Position numbers and translations under genes: made by a program. A DNA stretch of 64,000 nt from contig NW_024722158.1 in NCBI RefSeq assembly GCF_018991925.1, positions 1,434,586 to 1,498,585 of the forward strand, read 5' to 3'. The notes beneath the pieces are model-generated. The model searched no databases, was not told the origin of the DNA, and was given only the letters and a program-made list of their open reading frames with translations. Below are positions 30,940-41,674 of the stretch, in pieces; within the stretch, counting starts at the first letter, position 1; every line of letters begins with the position of its first letter. Source of the stretch: Homarus americanus (lineage: Eukaryota; Arthropoda; Malacostraca; Decapoda; Nephropidae).

Positions 30940-31990
30940 TATTAAGTTAATAACTTAGTCCCCTCGATCAAATTCACTGTGGAAATAGAGCATGACTGTA
31001 AATTGCCTTTCCTAGACTGTCTGATCCACAGAATAGGTAACACTTTTAAGTTCAGTATTTATAGAAAACCTACTAATGTGTGTTCATACATTCATTATTA
31101 TTCTGCCCACCACAATAGAGTCAAACAGTCAGTATTTTCAACAATGTTTTTACGTGCTTTGAGAATTTGCAGCCCGGAATTCATTGATGAGAAATATAAC
31201 TACTGTATACCTATAATATTGGCTCAAACCTTAAATACCCTAGATCTTTCATAGACAAATGCCTGAACATTACTAAGAAATCTTTTTATAGAACTGATCC
31301 CAAGCTCACCCATGACCATAAGAATCTCCTAGTATTACCATTTCACAAAAATTTCTCTCAAATTCCTTTACAACTAAAAACCTGGAACGTCAATGTGGCA
31401 TTTAAAAACTCATGCACTGTTAAACAAATGTTAATCAAGAACTCCCCCAATAATACAAATGGCTGCATTTATAAAGTCCCTTGCAAGGAATGTAATATGT
31501 TTTACTTAGGCCAGACAGGTAAAGATCTTGTAACTAGACTTAAACAACATAAATACAGTGTTAGGACAGGCCAGGAATCCAATGCTCTGTTCGTTCATTT
31601 GAGGGATAATAAACATTGCATTGACTGGGATAATGCCTCCTCAATATTACCTTGTAATTCAATTGACAGTAGGAACATCATAGAATCTAGTCTCATTAAA
31701 CATACCGAATCCGTTAACATGAATTTGAGTAACGGTATGTACAAATTGGACAATTTTGTAATTAAGAAGATTTGTAACCAGGTGAGAAGGTTGGGTCAGT
31801 TTTCCCTCTGACCTGACTACCGACCGCTGCGGTGCTTTTGTAAAGATTAGTAGGGTCATTACCTATACTTGACCTCTGTGGACTTGTTCTAACCCTCCTC
31901 TGTATATATATAACTTGTTCTGCACTTCTATTTTAGTCTGTACTCACCCCTGAAGATGTGAATTACACAAAGCGCTTGGGAACTTCGTGT
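30940..31990 (+). mobile_element. Penelope-like retroelement, 5' truncated
   Basis: First part (30960-31254) reads FTVEIEHDCKLPFLDCLIHR and the word FSIYRKPTNVCSYIHYYSAH, the end of the Penelope reverse transcriptase. After a frame break, 31395-31811 encodes the GIY-YIG endonuclease: CIYKVPCKECNMFYLGQTGK then LVTRLKQHKYSVRTG, with the ICSXXHFXXXX-like HLRDNKHCIDW region. The usual GIY appears as CIY. Behind the stop, CTGAAGATGTGAATTACAC (31950-31968) resembles part of the hammerhead core reported for this class, but the GAAA step is missing. Confidence 0.85.
31395..31811 (+). pseudogene. GIY-YIG endonuclease domain of the Penelope-like element
   Basis: 138 open codons. Motifs: CIYKVPC...FYLGQTG (GIY-YIG core), R in LVTRL as the catalytic Arg position, and the downstream HTESVNMN/E-containing helix (E of ESSLIKHTE as the metal-binding Glu candidate). 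In Penelope elements it nicks the target DNA. The reverse transcriptase part lies in another frame with stops, so the whole protein is broken. Confidence 0.8.
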
Positions 31991-32026
31991 TTTCTTTTTC
32001 CTTGTGGTTATCAGCATATACCTTAT

Positions 32027-32103
<77 letters not shown>
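32027..32103. repeat. (TA)n microsatellite, left of MITE
   Basis: Pure TA repeat of about 77 bases ending at the MITE. Confidence 0.95.
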
Positions 32104-32619
<516 letters not shown>

Positions 32620-32701
32620 GGGTACGAACTGTCTCATAAATTGGGTATGAGTTATCTCGTAGCTGGGTAAGAGTCGACATGTTCTGATGGGTACGATTTG
32701 T

Positions 32702-32800
32702 NNNNNNNNNNNNNNNNNNNNNNNNNNNNNNNNNNNNNNNNNNNNNNNNNNNNNNNNNNNNNNNNNNNNNNNNNNNNNNNNNNNNNNNNNNNNNNNNNNN
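32702..32800. other. Assembly gap (99 N)
   Basis: Unknown bases. The 85 bases before it show imperfect copies of GGGTA(C/T)GA...TCTC, which hints at a tandem repeat that could not be assembled. Confidence 0.98.
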
Positions 32801-33468
32801 GGTTGTAGTCAAGTAAACAATCAACTGAAGAAGCAATGTCACTCTTCAGTATGAGTTGTTCTAACAGCTTTATCTGGCAACTTGCCCAAACAAAACAAGT
32901 GACTCACCACTGTGGCAGGTATAAAGGTAGCAAAAGTTAACGAGCTATATCCCCATCCCAACCATAAAATATGAAGATGATGAATGGAGGAAAATAAAGT
33001 CCAGCCAGTCCAAGATGATACAGCAACATATAGCTTATTATCTTGTTTAAAAGTGGTTTTATTTTTAGAACAATATGAAAGGCTTTTGGTACTCTAAAAT
33101 AATTATTAATTAAATAAGGTTTAATAGAAGTTAGCAATTTAACCAAATTATAGTTTTTTCATCTGTAATGAATGACTTTTGAACGGGAATGTTTAATGTT
33201 ATATTCTTGGATGATAAATAATACGCTACTGAACCTTTAGAGTATAAACGACAGTTTTGTTTTGAGAATGTTTCCCGCCTTACGTCATCGTCCATGGAGG
33301 CGGTGAATGTGGAAAATGTTTGTTTACATAGTCACTAAATACGTGGCATAAACCTGGTAAATGTGAATATTATTTCAATTCATATTTTTTATTCATATTC
33401 ATTTGAGCTTAACACAATTAATGTATAACTTTTCATTCTGACGTCCAATTACTGTATAACTCCACAAA
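32801..33468. other. No recognisable gene
   Basis: AT-rich; one GC-richer patch at 33270-33310 (CCCGCCTTACGTCATCG) without a frame. No ends of elements seen. Confidence 0.35.
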
Positions 33469-33704
33469 TTATTCCTCAACGTTCCCCAGCGTCATATAAT
33501 TTTTTTTCAAACTACTGGTGAAGTAGTTGGCAGATACTGTACCACTTTCTGATTGAAAGATTCTGGAAATAGTGACATCATTCATTTGAGTGATTGTACC
33601 TCGTGTCTTGGTCACAACAACCACTTGACTCTGTTCATAACCCCCTGTTAGACCAGGTGTACAGCCTCCCCCACAACACAAATAGTTCCCTGAACCAGCA
33701 GACT
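33469..33704 (-). CDS. Possible orphan terminal exon, unrecognised
   Basis: Following a weak acceptor-like CTGGTTCAG (about 33700-33708), the - strand is open: NYLCCGGGCTPGLTGGYEQS, then QVVVVTKTRGTITQMNDV and a stop after TLGNVEE. The composition looks protein-like, not repeat-derived, but I recognise no domain, there is no ATG, and the acceptor is poor. It may be a last exon, a dead transposon piece or chance. Confidence 0.25.
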
Positions 33705-33709
33705 GCTAC

Positions 33710-34175
33710 AGGCACAGTTCTAATGTGGCAAACTTGGAGGTCCCTTGCCATAACCCCTTCAGCCAGAAGATAGAATTTCACATTTTAGTTCTTGATTTCT
33801 TACATTTCTCATTAAATGTTTAACCAAAGAAAGTGAGTGTGATAGAGTTCTTTACAGGAGTAAGTAAGTGACTTAACAGGTGTTGTCATTGATGGAAGAG
33901 ACAAACTGTAGCTATAACTTATTTTGTTCCTTTTGTCACTTGTCTATACACTACTGTACTGTACTCGGGTCCACCCGCAAGTGTCAAGCACTGTCTGTAA
34001 GTGAATGATCCAGGGAATGTGTTGAAATGTGTTGGTTTGGCTTGCATGTTGTATTCAAGTGCTGGGAATATTACTTGAGACCTGAAGCAGAAGTGTGTGG
34101 GAGAGCCTGTAGGAGTGGAGGGTTTACTGTGTTAGTTAAGGTTGTGTTCACTAGTAGTGCTACACCTTAATTATG
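33710..34175. other. No feature identified
   Basis: Unique-looking sequence; nothing supported. Confidence 0.35.
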
Positions 34176-34177
34176 TA

Positions 34178-34703
34178 CAGTGAGTTCTGCTATAACGCGT
34201 GTTTTGATAACGCGAATTTGCTCTAACGCGATTTATGAATTCGGAACAATATTTGTATAACGCGATCGCTTGTTTGCTATAACGCGATTTTTGCTTACTA
34301 TTTCTCCAATTTTGTGGTATTAACTGTGAATATGGTAAAGAAGAATATCTCCAAAAAGCATTCTGATGATAGAATTCCCGGTGATTATCGTAAAAGAAAG
34401 GATATAACACTTGAAGAGAAGCTTGATGTTATCAACCTCAAAATCACCCTTCTCCCCCATCAAGTTACATTCATATTTTTTCAAGGTAAAGTGTTAAATT
34501 TACTGTATGATTTCATTATTAGATATGAATGTAACATTTATTTAGACTGTGCTATCCTTTGTGTTAGGCTAACTACTAAATTTTTTCGATTTCGAGTAAA
34601 CTGCACCTAACCCTATTTTCTCCATAAGCCCTGTTATTTCTATTACGCGATTTTCTATAACACGATATTTTACAAGAACACAATTATCGCTATAGCAGAA
34701 CTG
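34178..34703 (+). mobile_element. Tigger element reduced to ends plus transposase start
   Basis: Inverted ends CAGTGAGTTCTGCTATAACG and (right) CGCTATAGCAGAACTG with TA on both sides. ATAACGCGA words recur just inside both ends. From an ATG at 34332 it encodes MVKKNISKKHSDDRIPGDYR and KRKDITLEEKLDVINL, the start of the CENP-B/Tigger helix-turn-helix, and then loses likeness. The catalytic domain is deleted. Confidence 0.85.
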
Positions 34704-34832
34704 TACTATATTAAATACTACTGTGTGAAATGTTTCGTAGGGGAAAAATTCTTAAATATAATCTTGTATAATAAAAGAAACAATAGACACTGAATATGTT
34801 TGTTAACTGGCTCATTATTGGTGCCCCAACAG

Positions 34833-35092
34833 GAGCCGGTGCTCTTCTCTACAACCATACGCGAAAACCTCGTGTACGGCGCTCAGGAGCCGGCAGCCGT
34901 CACCGAGGAAGAGATCGTCACTGCTGCGATGGAGGCTAATGCTCTCCCGTTTATCAACTCTTTCCCAGAAGGTCTGGATACTGTTGTAGGAGAGAGAGGA
35001 GTGATGTTGTCAGGCGGCCAGAAGCAGAGGATTGCCATAGCTCGTGCCTTAATTAGCAACCCTCGTATCCTGCTGCTGGACGAGGCCACAAG
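34833..35092 (+). CDS. ABCB10: ABCB10-like mitochondrial ABC transporter, nucleotide-binding domain exon (third from last)
   Basis: Starts after an acceptor (CCCCAACAG), ends at a donor (AG, then GTGCAG), phase 2. It encodes [18 protein letters not shown], then the ABC signature [16 protein letters not shown] and Walker B ILLLDEAT. Order, spacing and wording fit ABCB10/ABCB8-type half transporters, and ABCB10 is favoured by the last exon. ABCB10 sits in the mitochondrial inner membrane and is linked to haem synthesis and biliverdin export. The exon with Walker A should precede it but was not found in the window; it may lie in the gap or further upstream. Confidence 0.9.
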
Positions 35093-35159
35093 GTGCAGTA
35101 TCTCTCTTGTTTTACCTCTTGAAATACTGTATGATTTATGTCCTGTGAGCAGTGGCAGA

Positions 35160-35325
35160 CTAAGACTCTCAGGCTCCAGGTTGTTTGAGGGTCTGAGGCT
35201 CCAGAGTGTTAGGGGCCCTAAGGCTCCAGGGTGTTTGAGGGCCTGAGGCTCCAGGGTGTTAGCGGCCCTGAGGCTCCAGGGTGTTTGAGGGCCTGAGGCT
35301 CCAGGGTGTTTGAGGCTCCTCCACT
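35160..35325. repeat. 26-bp tandem repeat in the ABCB10 intron
   Basis: The unit is GGCTCCAGGGTGTTTGAGGG plus CCTGA, about seven copies, alternating GTGTTTGAGGG with GTGTTAG(G/C)GG. It lies just downstream of the exon donor. Confidence 0.85.
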
Positions 35326-35344
35326 TACTTCTTAAAGTACAGTA

Positions 35345-35560
35345 CAGTCAGTCCTCGACTTACGACGGGGTTTGGGACCGACGACCAGATTGTAAGTCAA
35401 AAAGGCGAAAATAATACATAGGAAATCTAAAATGGGTGTCTCTTTTTCTTCTCAGCACCACAAAACTCACTTTTAAGCTTGCCAGCCATTTTAAAGGGAA
35501 TTACAAACAAAAATTTTGTCAGTACACAGGGCAATCATTAACGTCGGGACTCGAAAATAA
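35345..35560. mobile_element. Tigger-like MITE family T2, left part
   Basis: CAGTCAGTCCTCGACTTACG, then CGGGGTTTGGGACCGACGAC. Related starts are at 54059, 62045 and 63930. Ends at the next MITE. Confidence 0.65.
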
Positions 35561-35563
35561 GTA

Positions 35564-36296
35564 CAGTGGTCCCTCGGTTAACGAACGGTTCGGTTGACGA
35601 AATTTTGGTAAATGAATTACCTTCAATAGGAATCTTCAATCCGGTTAACGAACAAAAATTCGATTAACGAAATCCTTACGAACATCACGTTTTGTTGTGA
35701 GCATCAGCTGATGGGCTAGTCTGCCAATTCAGTAATCTGTTCTATGTTTACATTCGTTTCCAGTGGAGTAAATATCAAGAAAGTTGTGCTCTTTAATATC
35801 TTTGCATTTTTTATATAAAAATTATTAGTCATTTTAACATTTATTTAACATATTGATAATATATGCAGTACAGGGAACTAGTTTTTTGTGCGCCCATCAG
35901 CAGCTTGACTCAGCTACAAGGCGTCAGTTGGGCTTTGAAAACAGTGGAGTGAACATCTATTTTGTTGGTGTCTTGAATATTTTTGCATTTTTCATTGAAA
36001 TTATTGATCATTCTGAAATTTATTTAACATATTGATAATATATAGTGCAGTGCAGTGTTGATTTAAATAAAATAATCTTGAATTACACCTAGTGAACTTA
36101 AAATTTTATTGGTGAAATGACGGCATCAAGCATGGGTCCCCTGAAAGGTAATTTCTCCTCCACTCCCACTTCCTTCTCTTCTCTCTTCTCCTCCACCCCC
36201 ACTTTTAATTCCCATCGTCATCAGCAACCAGGAACCTTCTACATACACACCTCAAAGTAACTGTACTTTATTGCATTTTTTTGTACTTTGTATGCA
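35564..36296. mobile_element. Tigger MITE family T1, right end missing
   Basis: Begins CAGTGGTCCCTCGGTTAACG and follows family T1 up to TTTGTACTTTGTATGC, where another TIR begins. Gives the empty-site sequence that proves nesting at 27706. Confidence 0.85.
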
Positions 36297-36580
36297 CAGT
36301 AAAACCTCGATTAACCGACCACATATGGGGGGAAGGGGCCGACGGATAATCGAAAAGGTCGGTTAATAGTACATAAAGTCTACGGAAACAAAAACATACA
36401 CTTTCAAAGTACCTTTCCCTAACCTACCTCATTTAATTCCCTCTATTCATTTTTGTTGATTTGCCATTCATATTTCAATAGAATTTGCTTTAAAACATTA
36501 ACCACTTTAGTAAATAAATATGAATCAGCACAGAAACCGTGAATAAAAAATAGAAGAGTCAAAGAACATCTGTCACCACA
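36297..36580. mobile_element. Start of another Tigger-like element
   Basis: CAGTAAAACCTCGATTAACC, then GGATAATCGAAAAGGTCGG. A similar start (CAGTAAAACCTCTATACATT) is at 48463. The right end is not clear; the minisatellite after 36880 may sit inside it. Confidence 0.55.
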
Positions 36581-36582
36581 AA

Positions 36583-36870
36583 AATTGTGACCAAGTCCCA
36601 GGTTGTTGATCTGACTTTCTGCCTCATGTACACACAATTGCAGGGTCTCAATTGTTTCTCTTACTCTTGACAACACAACATACATACAGGTACATTGTTT
36701 CTCACTCTTGATTTTTTTTTTCATTTTTGCATTTCTTTATGGTTCTTTATTACTATTATTATTATGATTATCATTATCATTATTAATATTATTACATTAT
36801 CACCCCTCAGGCCCCGATGTGGGCCAGTGACCTGTGCCCGGGTGGGCTAATCCCCGAAAAAAAAAAAAAA
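36583..36870 (+). mobile_element. SINE-like element S1 copy
   Basis: CAAGTCCCAGGTTGTTGATC, CTTTCTGCCTCATGTACA, ATT core, CCTCAGGCCCCGATGTGGG, CCCGGGTGGGCTAATCCCC and poly-A: the sense strand is +. Confidence 0.8.
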
Positions 36871-36884
36871 ATCGGGATTGACGG

Positions 36885-37697
36885 TTAATATAGCTTCCTC
36901 TCTCAATATAGCTTCCTCTTCCTCTCTCAATATATAGCTTCTCTCTCTCTCAATATAGCCTCTCTCAATATAGCCTCTCTCAATATAGCCTCTCTCAATA
37001 GCCTCTCTCTCAATATAGCCTCTCTCTCTCAATATAGCCTCCTCTCAATATAGCCCTCTCTCATTATAGCCTCCTCAATATAGCTTCCTCCTCTCAATAT
37101 AGCCCTCTCCTCAATATAGCCCTCCTCAATATAGCTTCCTCCTCAATATAGCCTCCTCAATATAGCCTCTCTCCAACATAGCCCTCTCAATATAGCCTCT
37201 CAATATAGCCTCTCTCAATATAGCCTCTCCTCAGCTTCCTCTCCAATATAAATTCCTCTCCTCAATATAGCTTCCTCTCTCAATATAGCTTCCTCTCAAC
37301 ATAGCTTCCTCTCTCCCTAACATAGCCTCTCCCCAACATAGCTCTTCCAATATAGCCTCCCAACATAGCCTCCTCCAACACATAGCCTCTCCAGGCAGCT
37401 TCCTTTAATAGCCTCCTCCCAACATGCCTCTCCTCAACATAGCCTGAACATAGCCTTCCTTAATATAGCTTCCTCTCTCAATATAGCTTCCTCTCTCAAT
37501 ATAGCTTCTTCTCTCTTAATATAGCTTCTTCTCTCTCAATATAGCTTCTTCTCTCTTAATATAGCTTCCTCTCTCAATATAGCTTCCTCTCTCAATATAG
37601 CTTCCTCTCTCTTAATATAGCTTCCTCTCTCAATATAGCTTCCTCTCTCTCAATATAGCTTTCTCTCAATATAGCTTCCTCTCTCTCAATATATTGA
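36885..37697. repeat. Minisatellite of AATATAGC(TTC)CTCTCTC units
   Basis: About 800 bases of 12- to 20-bp units differing by TTC and CT steps. The right end makes a palindrome (CTCTCTCAATATATTGAGAG, about 37683-37703) and then passes straight into the LINE. Confidence 0.9.
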
Positions 37698-38469
37698 GAG
37701 AGAGGAAGCTAATCTGACAGAGTCCTCATCAGATTTAATTACACGCTCTATTTTAGTGTCATCAGCAAATTTACTTATGTTGCTGTCTACACCGATATCT
37801 ATGTCGTTTATGTATATAATAAATAATAATGGTCCAAGTACTGAGCCTTGGGGAACTCCACTAGTGACGTTACTCCAATCGGATTTAGTCCCGTTAATGC
37901 TCACTCGCTGTTTCCTGTCCTGTAACCACGCCCTAATCCATTTTAGAATATCCCCTTTAACGCCATGAGCCTCCACTTTTCTTATTAGTCTTTCGTGGGG
38001 GACTCTGTCGAAGGCTTTGCAAAAGTCGAGATATACCACATCATAATTGTGCCCCTCATCCACTGATTCGAAAACAGATGAAAAGAATGTTAATAGATTA
38101 GTTAGACATGAACACCCAATTGTGAAGCCATGTTGGGAATCATTGATCAACTTGTGCTTTTCCAGGTGATTTCGAAAGGAGTTTGAAATTATTGCTTCCA
38201 ATAATTTGCCTTCAATTGATGTTAAACTGATTGGATGGTATTTAGAGGATAGTGATCTATCTTCTTGAAAATCGGTATTACATTTGCTATCCTCCAGGCT
38301 TCTGGTACTACACCCATTTTTAAGGACATGTTAAACAACTTTGTTAAGGGCATACTAAGCTGTTCTTACATTGCTTTAATATTCTGGTAAATATCTCATT
38401 GAGACCTGGCGACTTATTAGGCTTTAGCTTGTCTATTTGCTTATTAACACCGTGTCTATTTGCTTATTA
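37698..38469 (-). mobile_element. LINE (family A-like), reverse transcriptase part
   Basis: The - strand encodes [36 protein letters not shown] with the catalytic Asp, [14 protein letters not shown] and FADD, ending at the minisatellite. Upstream (38200-38340) stops and shifts appear within the NVIPIFKK region. It is interrupted at 38470 by a Tigger-like element and continues at 39035. It lies in an ABCB10 intron in antisense orientation. Confidence 0.85.
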
Positions 38470-38555
38470 CAGGTTGACAATCCCTTATCCAAAATCCTTG
38501 GGACCAGATGCATTTCGGTTTTGGAATTTTTCGGTTTTCAGAATGGTTAGGTTTT

Positions 38556-38625
38556 TTTCTTTTTTTTTTACAGGGATCAGCCCACCCGGGCACAGGTCAT
38601 GACCCACATTGGGGCCTGGGGGCTA

Positions 38626-38660
<35 letters not shown>
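38556..38660 (-). mobile_element. SINE-like S1 fragment, inverted partner
   Basis: Poly-T, CAGGGATCAGCCCACCCGGG, TGGGGCCTGGGGG, AAT run. Faces the copy at 38663-38966, so the pair can fold into a hairpin. Confidence 0.75.
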
Positions 38661-38662
<2 letters not shown>

Positions 38663-38664
<2 letters not shown>

Positions 38665-38719
38665 TCATAGGTCTAGGTCGTGTTTCTCACTTTTGATCTT
38701 TTTTTCATTCTTGTATTTC

Positions 38720-38761
<42 letters not shown>

Positions 38762-38966
38762 TTATTATTACAGTATTATTATTATTATTATTGTTATCAT
38801 TCTTATTTTATTTTTGTGTATTTTTTATTACAAATTTTATTTACTATGAATAATTGTTATTATTACTGTATTATCATTATTATTATTATAATTATTATTA
38901 CTATTACATTTTCACCCCCCAGGCCCCGATATGGGTCAGTGACCTGTGCCCGGGTGGGCTGTTACC
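38663..38966 (+). mobile_element. SINE-like S1 fragment
   Basis: Long ATT run then CCCCCCAGGCCCCGATATGG, GTGCCCGGGTGGGCT. The 5' part with the GGCAGAAAG block is missing. Confidence 0.75.
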
Positions 38967-39032
38967 AAAATAATATTGCTCCACAAAAAAACTTTCGGTT
39001 TTGGGAATTTCGGATAAAGGGTTGTCAACCTG

Positions 39033-39790
39033 TAACATCGTTACTAGTCACTACTATCTCGCGTAATTAACTTTCTTCACTATCTCTGTATAGAGTCGGT
39101 GCCTCGGTTATCAAGCTTAAATTTTCGGTGGTGAAAACTGTTGAAAAATATTTATTCAGATTATTGCTCATTTCTCCGTCGTTATCGGTTAGCTCGCCGG
39201 TATCTGACTATATTGGTCCAATCTTTTCTCATGTTTTAGTTTGATACATTGAGAGAATCCCTTGGAGTTTGACTTCGCCTCCCTTCCTACCTTCAGTTCA
39301 TTATTCCTCTTTGCTGTTCTTATCTCGGTCTTAACCCTACTGGCCAATACCTTATAATAATCTCGGAAGTAAACTTCACCATGATTTATTCTCCTACCTA
39401 TAGCCTTCCTTTGTCCAATAATATTCTTTAAATAATTGTTTATACATTTAGGGTCATTGTTGTTTGATCTGAGTTTACTGAATGGTATGTTCTGCCCTTG
39501 TGCATTAAGTAACTCATTATTTAAATTGTCGTGGAACTCATCAACCTCAGGTCTCGTGATCAGGTCATCCTCAGCCGTCATATTTTGTGAGGATATCGTT
39601 GTCAGGTCTCCAGGTAAAGTGAGGTCGCCCTCTGTGGGTACATTGTGTGAGGTCATGTAATCCATCCCCAGACGTGATATCCCCTTCTCTCAGCTGTCTT
39701 TTCAAACTATCAAAGTTTGCCCTTCAGAAATCTGGGACTTTAATGGAATTTTCCTTGTGACTGCCAATAAATTCTAATTTGAATCTTACT
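39033..39790 (-). mobile_element. LINE (family A-like), region upstream of the reverse transcriptase
   Basis: The - strand reads KLEFIGSHKENSIKVPDF, RANFDSLKRQLREGDIT, EFHDNLNNELLNAQGQNIPF then TAKRNNELKVGREAKSNSKG. This is the linker found between endonuclease and reverse transcriptase in the LINE at 22.2 kb (compare [19 protein letters not shown]). It completes the element interrupted by the Tigger at 38470. Confidence 0.8.
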
Positions 39791-39792
39791 TT

Positions 39793-39960
39793 ATTTTTTT
39801 AGGGCATTAACCCACCAGAGCCCAGGCCACTGAACCCACATCAGGGTCTGGGGGGTGAAAATATAATAATAATAATATTAATAATAATAATAATTTAAAA
39901 CAATTAATAGAAATAAATAAATAAAAAAAAAAAAAAAGCAGATCAATAGTGAGAAACAAT
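39793..39960 (-). mobile_element. SINE-like S1 fragment
   Basis: Poly-T, GGGCATTAACCCACCAGAGC, CACATCAGGGTCTGGGGGG, AAT run, GAGAAACAATG. It ends there. Confidence 0.7.
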
Positions 39961-40779
39961 GGGCAGTGACAACTTGGCTCTCCTGGGCCCTGTATAATAC
40001 ATCATCTAGACACATTAGAATCAGAGCCCAGCCATGAACAGAAGCAGTCACCAGTTATACTAAACAGTGGCACCTTGGCTCCCTTATAATCAGGATTTGT
40101 ATGTGTACAGCCCTGTAAGAAAGCTTATTATCACCACTTTCATCAGTGTACAATAGTTCACATCCATATAAATACATGCCATACACACATGGATTTTAAT
40201 TTGCAGCCATTGATTATTTGTGAGTACCCTGGATGTACCCAAGAATGTCTGCGGGTTGGCTAGGTGGCTGAGAAAGAAATTCTGTAAGTTTGATCTACGT
40301 ATCAACCCAGCTGGCATTCAGGTGTCATTCGTTCTAGAGACGATAATTTTTACGAGGAAAAAATTGCAGTGTGGCAAAACCTAACCAACACAACTTTAAT
40401 CACAAAGCATGGAGTTGACTTGAGGGTAGACTCTCACATTTTTTTTCTAAATTTCGATAAACTTTGAGTTGTTGTGGTCAATACTGCTTACAGTGTCTCA
40501 TTAATATACAGTTCATCTGTCAGTGTAGGCTTATGTGGTGATCCAGTACAGTACAGTGCACTAATTCCCCCATTAACATAATTTCGTTATAACATCATTG
40601 AAAAAAATATGTATGAACCCGATAAATGTACGACAATTTTAAAAAATTTGTTAGGAAGGCGCTCGGCTCCTGGCTGTGATAACAGTTGGCTGTGACCAGC
40701 GTTGGCCACATGTTTGTGTGTTGTTGTTCATTGGTTGGTTGATGCTCTTCAAACATTCACTTTAAATACAATTATAAAT
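39961..40779. other. Intron sequence, nothing identified
   Basis: No frame or repeat ends that I can support; a possible MITE remnant (AACATAATTTCGTTATAACA) near 40575. Confidence 0.35.
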
Positions 40780-41039
40780 TTATTTGAGCTTGGAAAAATA
40801 TTGAATAACACAACCTTCTTGATATTTACTCCAATGGAAATGAATATAAGCCCTAGAACCGATTACTGTATTGGCGGACTAATCTTCCAGCTGGTGGTCA
40901 AGCCAAAACATGTTGACATGTTTTCGTAAGAATTTTGTGAACCAAATTTTTGTTCGTTAACCGAATTGAAGATTCTTATGGAAGGGAATTTGTTAACCAA
41001 AATTTCGTTAATCGAGGCGTTCGTTAACCGAGGGATCAC
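40780..41039. mobile_element. Tigger MITE family T1, right part
   Basis: AAGCCCTAGAACCGATTACTG, ATTCTTATGGAAGGGAATT and the right end TTAACCGAGGGATCACT; the left part is missing. Confidence 0.8.
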
Positions 41040-41176
41040 TATATAGTCACATCAGTTGTTTCTTACCATCAAATGTAAAACAATATTTCATAATTTCATT
41101 TTTAATTTCTTTGATGCCACCATAAGTTGTGTCAGTGGAGGAGATAATTAATGGTATTTATGTTGTTAACTTACAG

Positions 41177-41278
41177 TGCCTTGGATGCTGAGAGTGAGAG
41201 CTTGGTGCAGGAAGCCTTAGAGCGACTTATGCACGGTCGTACAGTCATCACCATAGCTCACAGGCTCTCAACCATCAG
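41177..41278 (+). CDS. ABCB10: ABCB10-like transporter, D-loop/H-loop exon (second from last)
   Basis: Bounded by acceptor AACTTACAG and donor AG, then GTAAGTG. Joined with the previous exon it makes the Ser of [20 protein letters not shown] (D-loop) and continues [15 protein letters not shown], with the switch His (H-loop). 102 bases, starting in the third codon position and ending in the second, in phase with both neighbours. It completes the ATP-binding site started in the exon 6 kb upstream. Confidence 0.93.
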
Positions 41279-41547
41279 GTAAGTGATCCACATTTTCAGG
41301 TGTTATAATAATGTAGAGAATAATAATAATAATACAAATATTTGAGTGGTGATGATCCAGACATGTTCATCTGTGTAGCCGGTGAAATCATCAAAGAAAA
41401 GCTGTTACATAAAGCAGAGATTCTTACGTTCTTGCCCACCACATTAAGAGTAATATCACTGATTACTGTGTGGCAGAAAATATACTGTAACTGGTGGTGT
41501 CTTTATTTAACCACTTGAAGACTTAAATGTTATGTCTCTTCACACAG

Positions 41548-41674
41548 GAATGCAGACCAAATAGCTGTGCTGCAAGAAGGAGCCATTAGTGAGATGGGGT
41601 CGTATGATGAGTTGATGAAGCTGCCCGAGGGAATCTTCAGAAAGCTTGTAGAGAGACAAACTATCACAAGCTAA
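41548..41674 (+). CDS. ABCB10: ABCB10-like transporter, last coding exon
   Basis: Acceptor CTTCACACAG, then RNADQIAVLQEGAISEMGSY and DELMKLPEGIFRKLVERQTI ending TS and TAA. The YDELMKLPEGIFRKL wording fits the end of ABCB10 (compare the HEELLSKPNGIYRKL region of the vertebrate protein) better than other half transporters. The 3' untranslated region follows, with AATAAA-like words within the next 600 bases; the satellite begins at 42318. Confidence 0.92.

Larger units (their letters stand above)
38470..39032. mobile_element. Tigger-like element nested in the LINE, carrying two opposed SINEs
   Basis: Inverted ends CAGGTTGACAATCCCTTATC and GATAAAGGGTTGTCAACCTG, reading through the same TTCGGTTTTGG(G)AATTTCGG words inside. 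TA lies on both sides, and the LINE continues on either side. The words TGTCTATTTGCTTATTA occur twice before the left end. Confidence 0.85.

Noticed and set aside
31659..31859. A - strand frame opposite the Penelope endonuclease
   Set aside because: Shadow of the + strand GIY-YIG coding.
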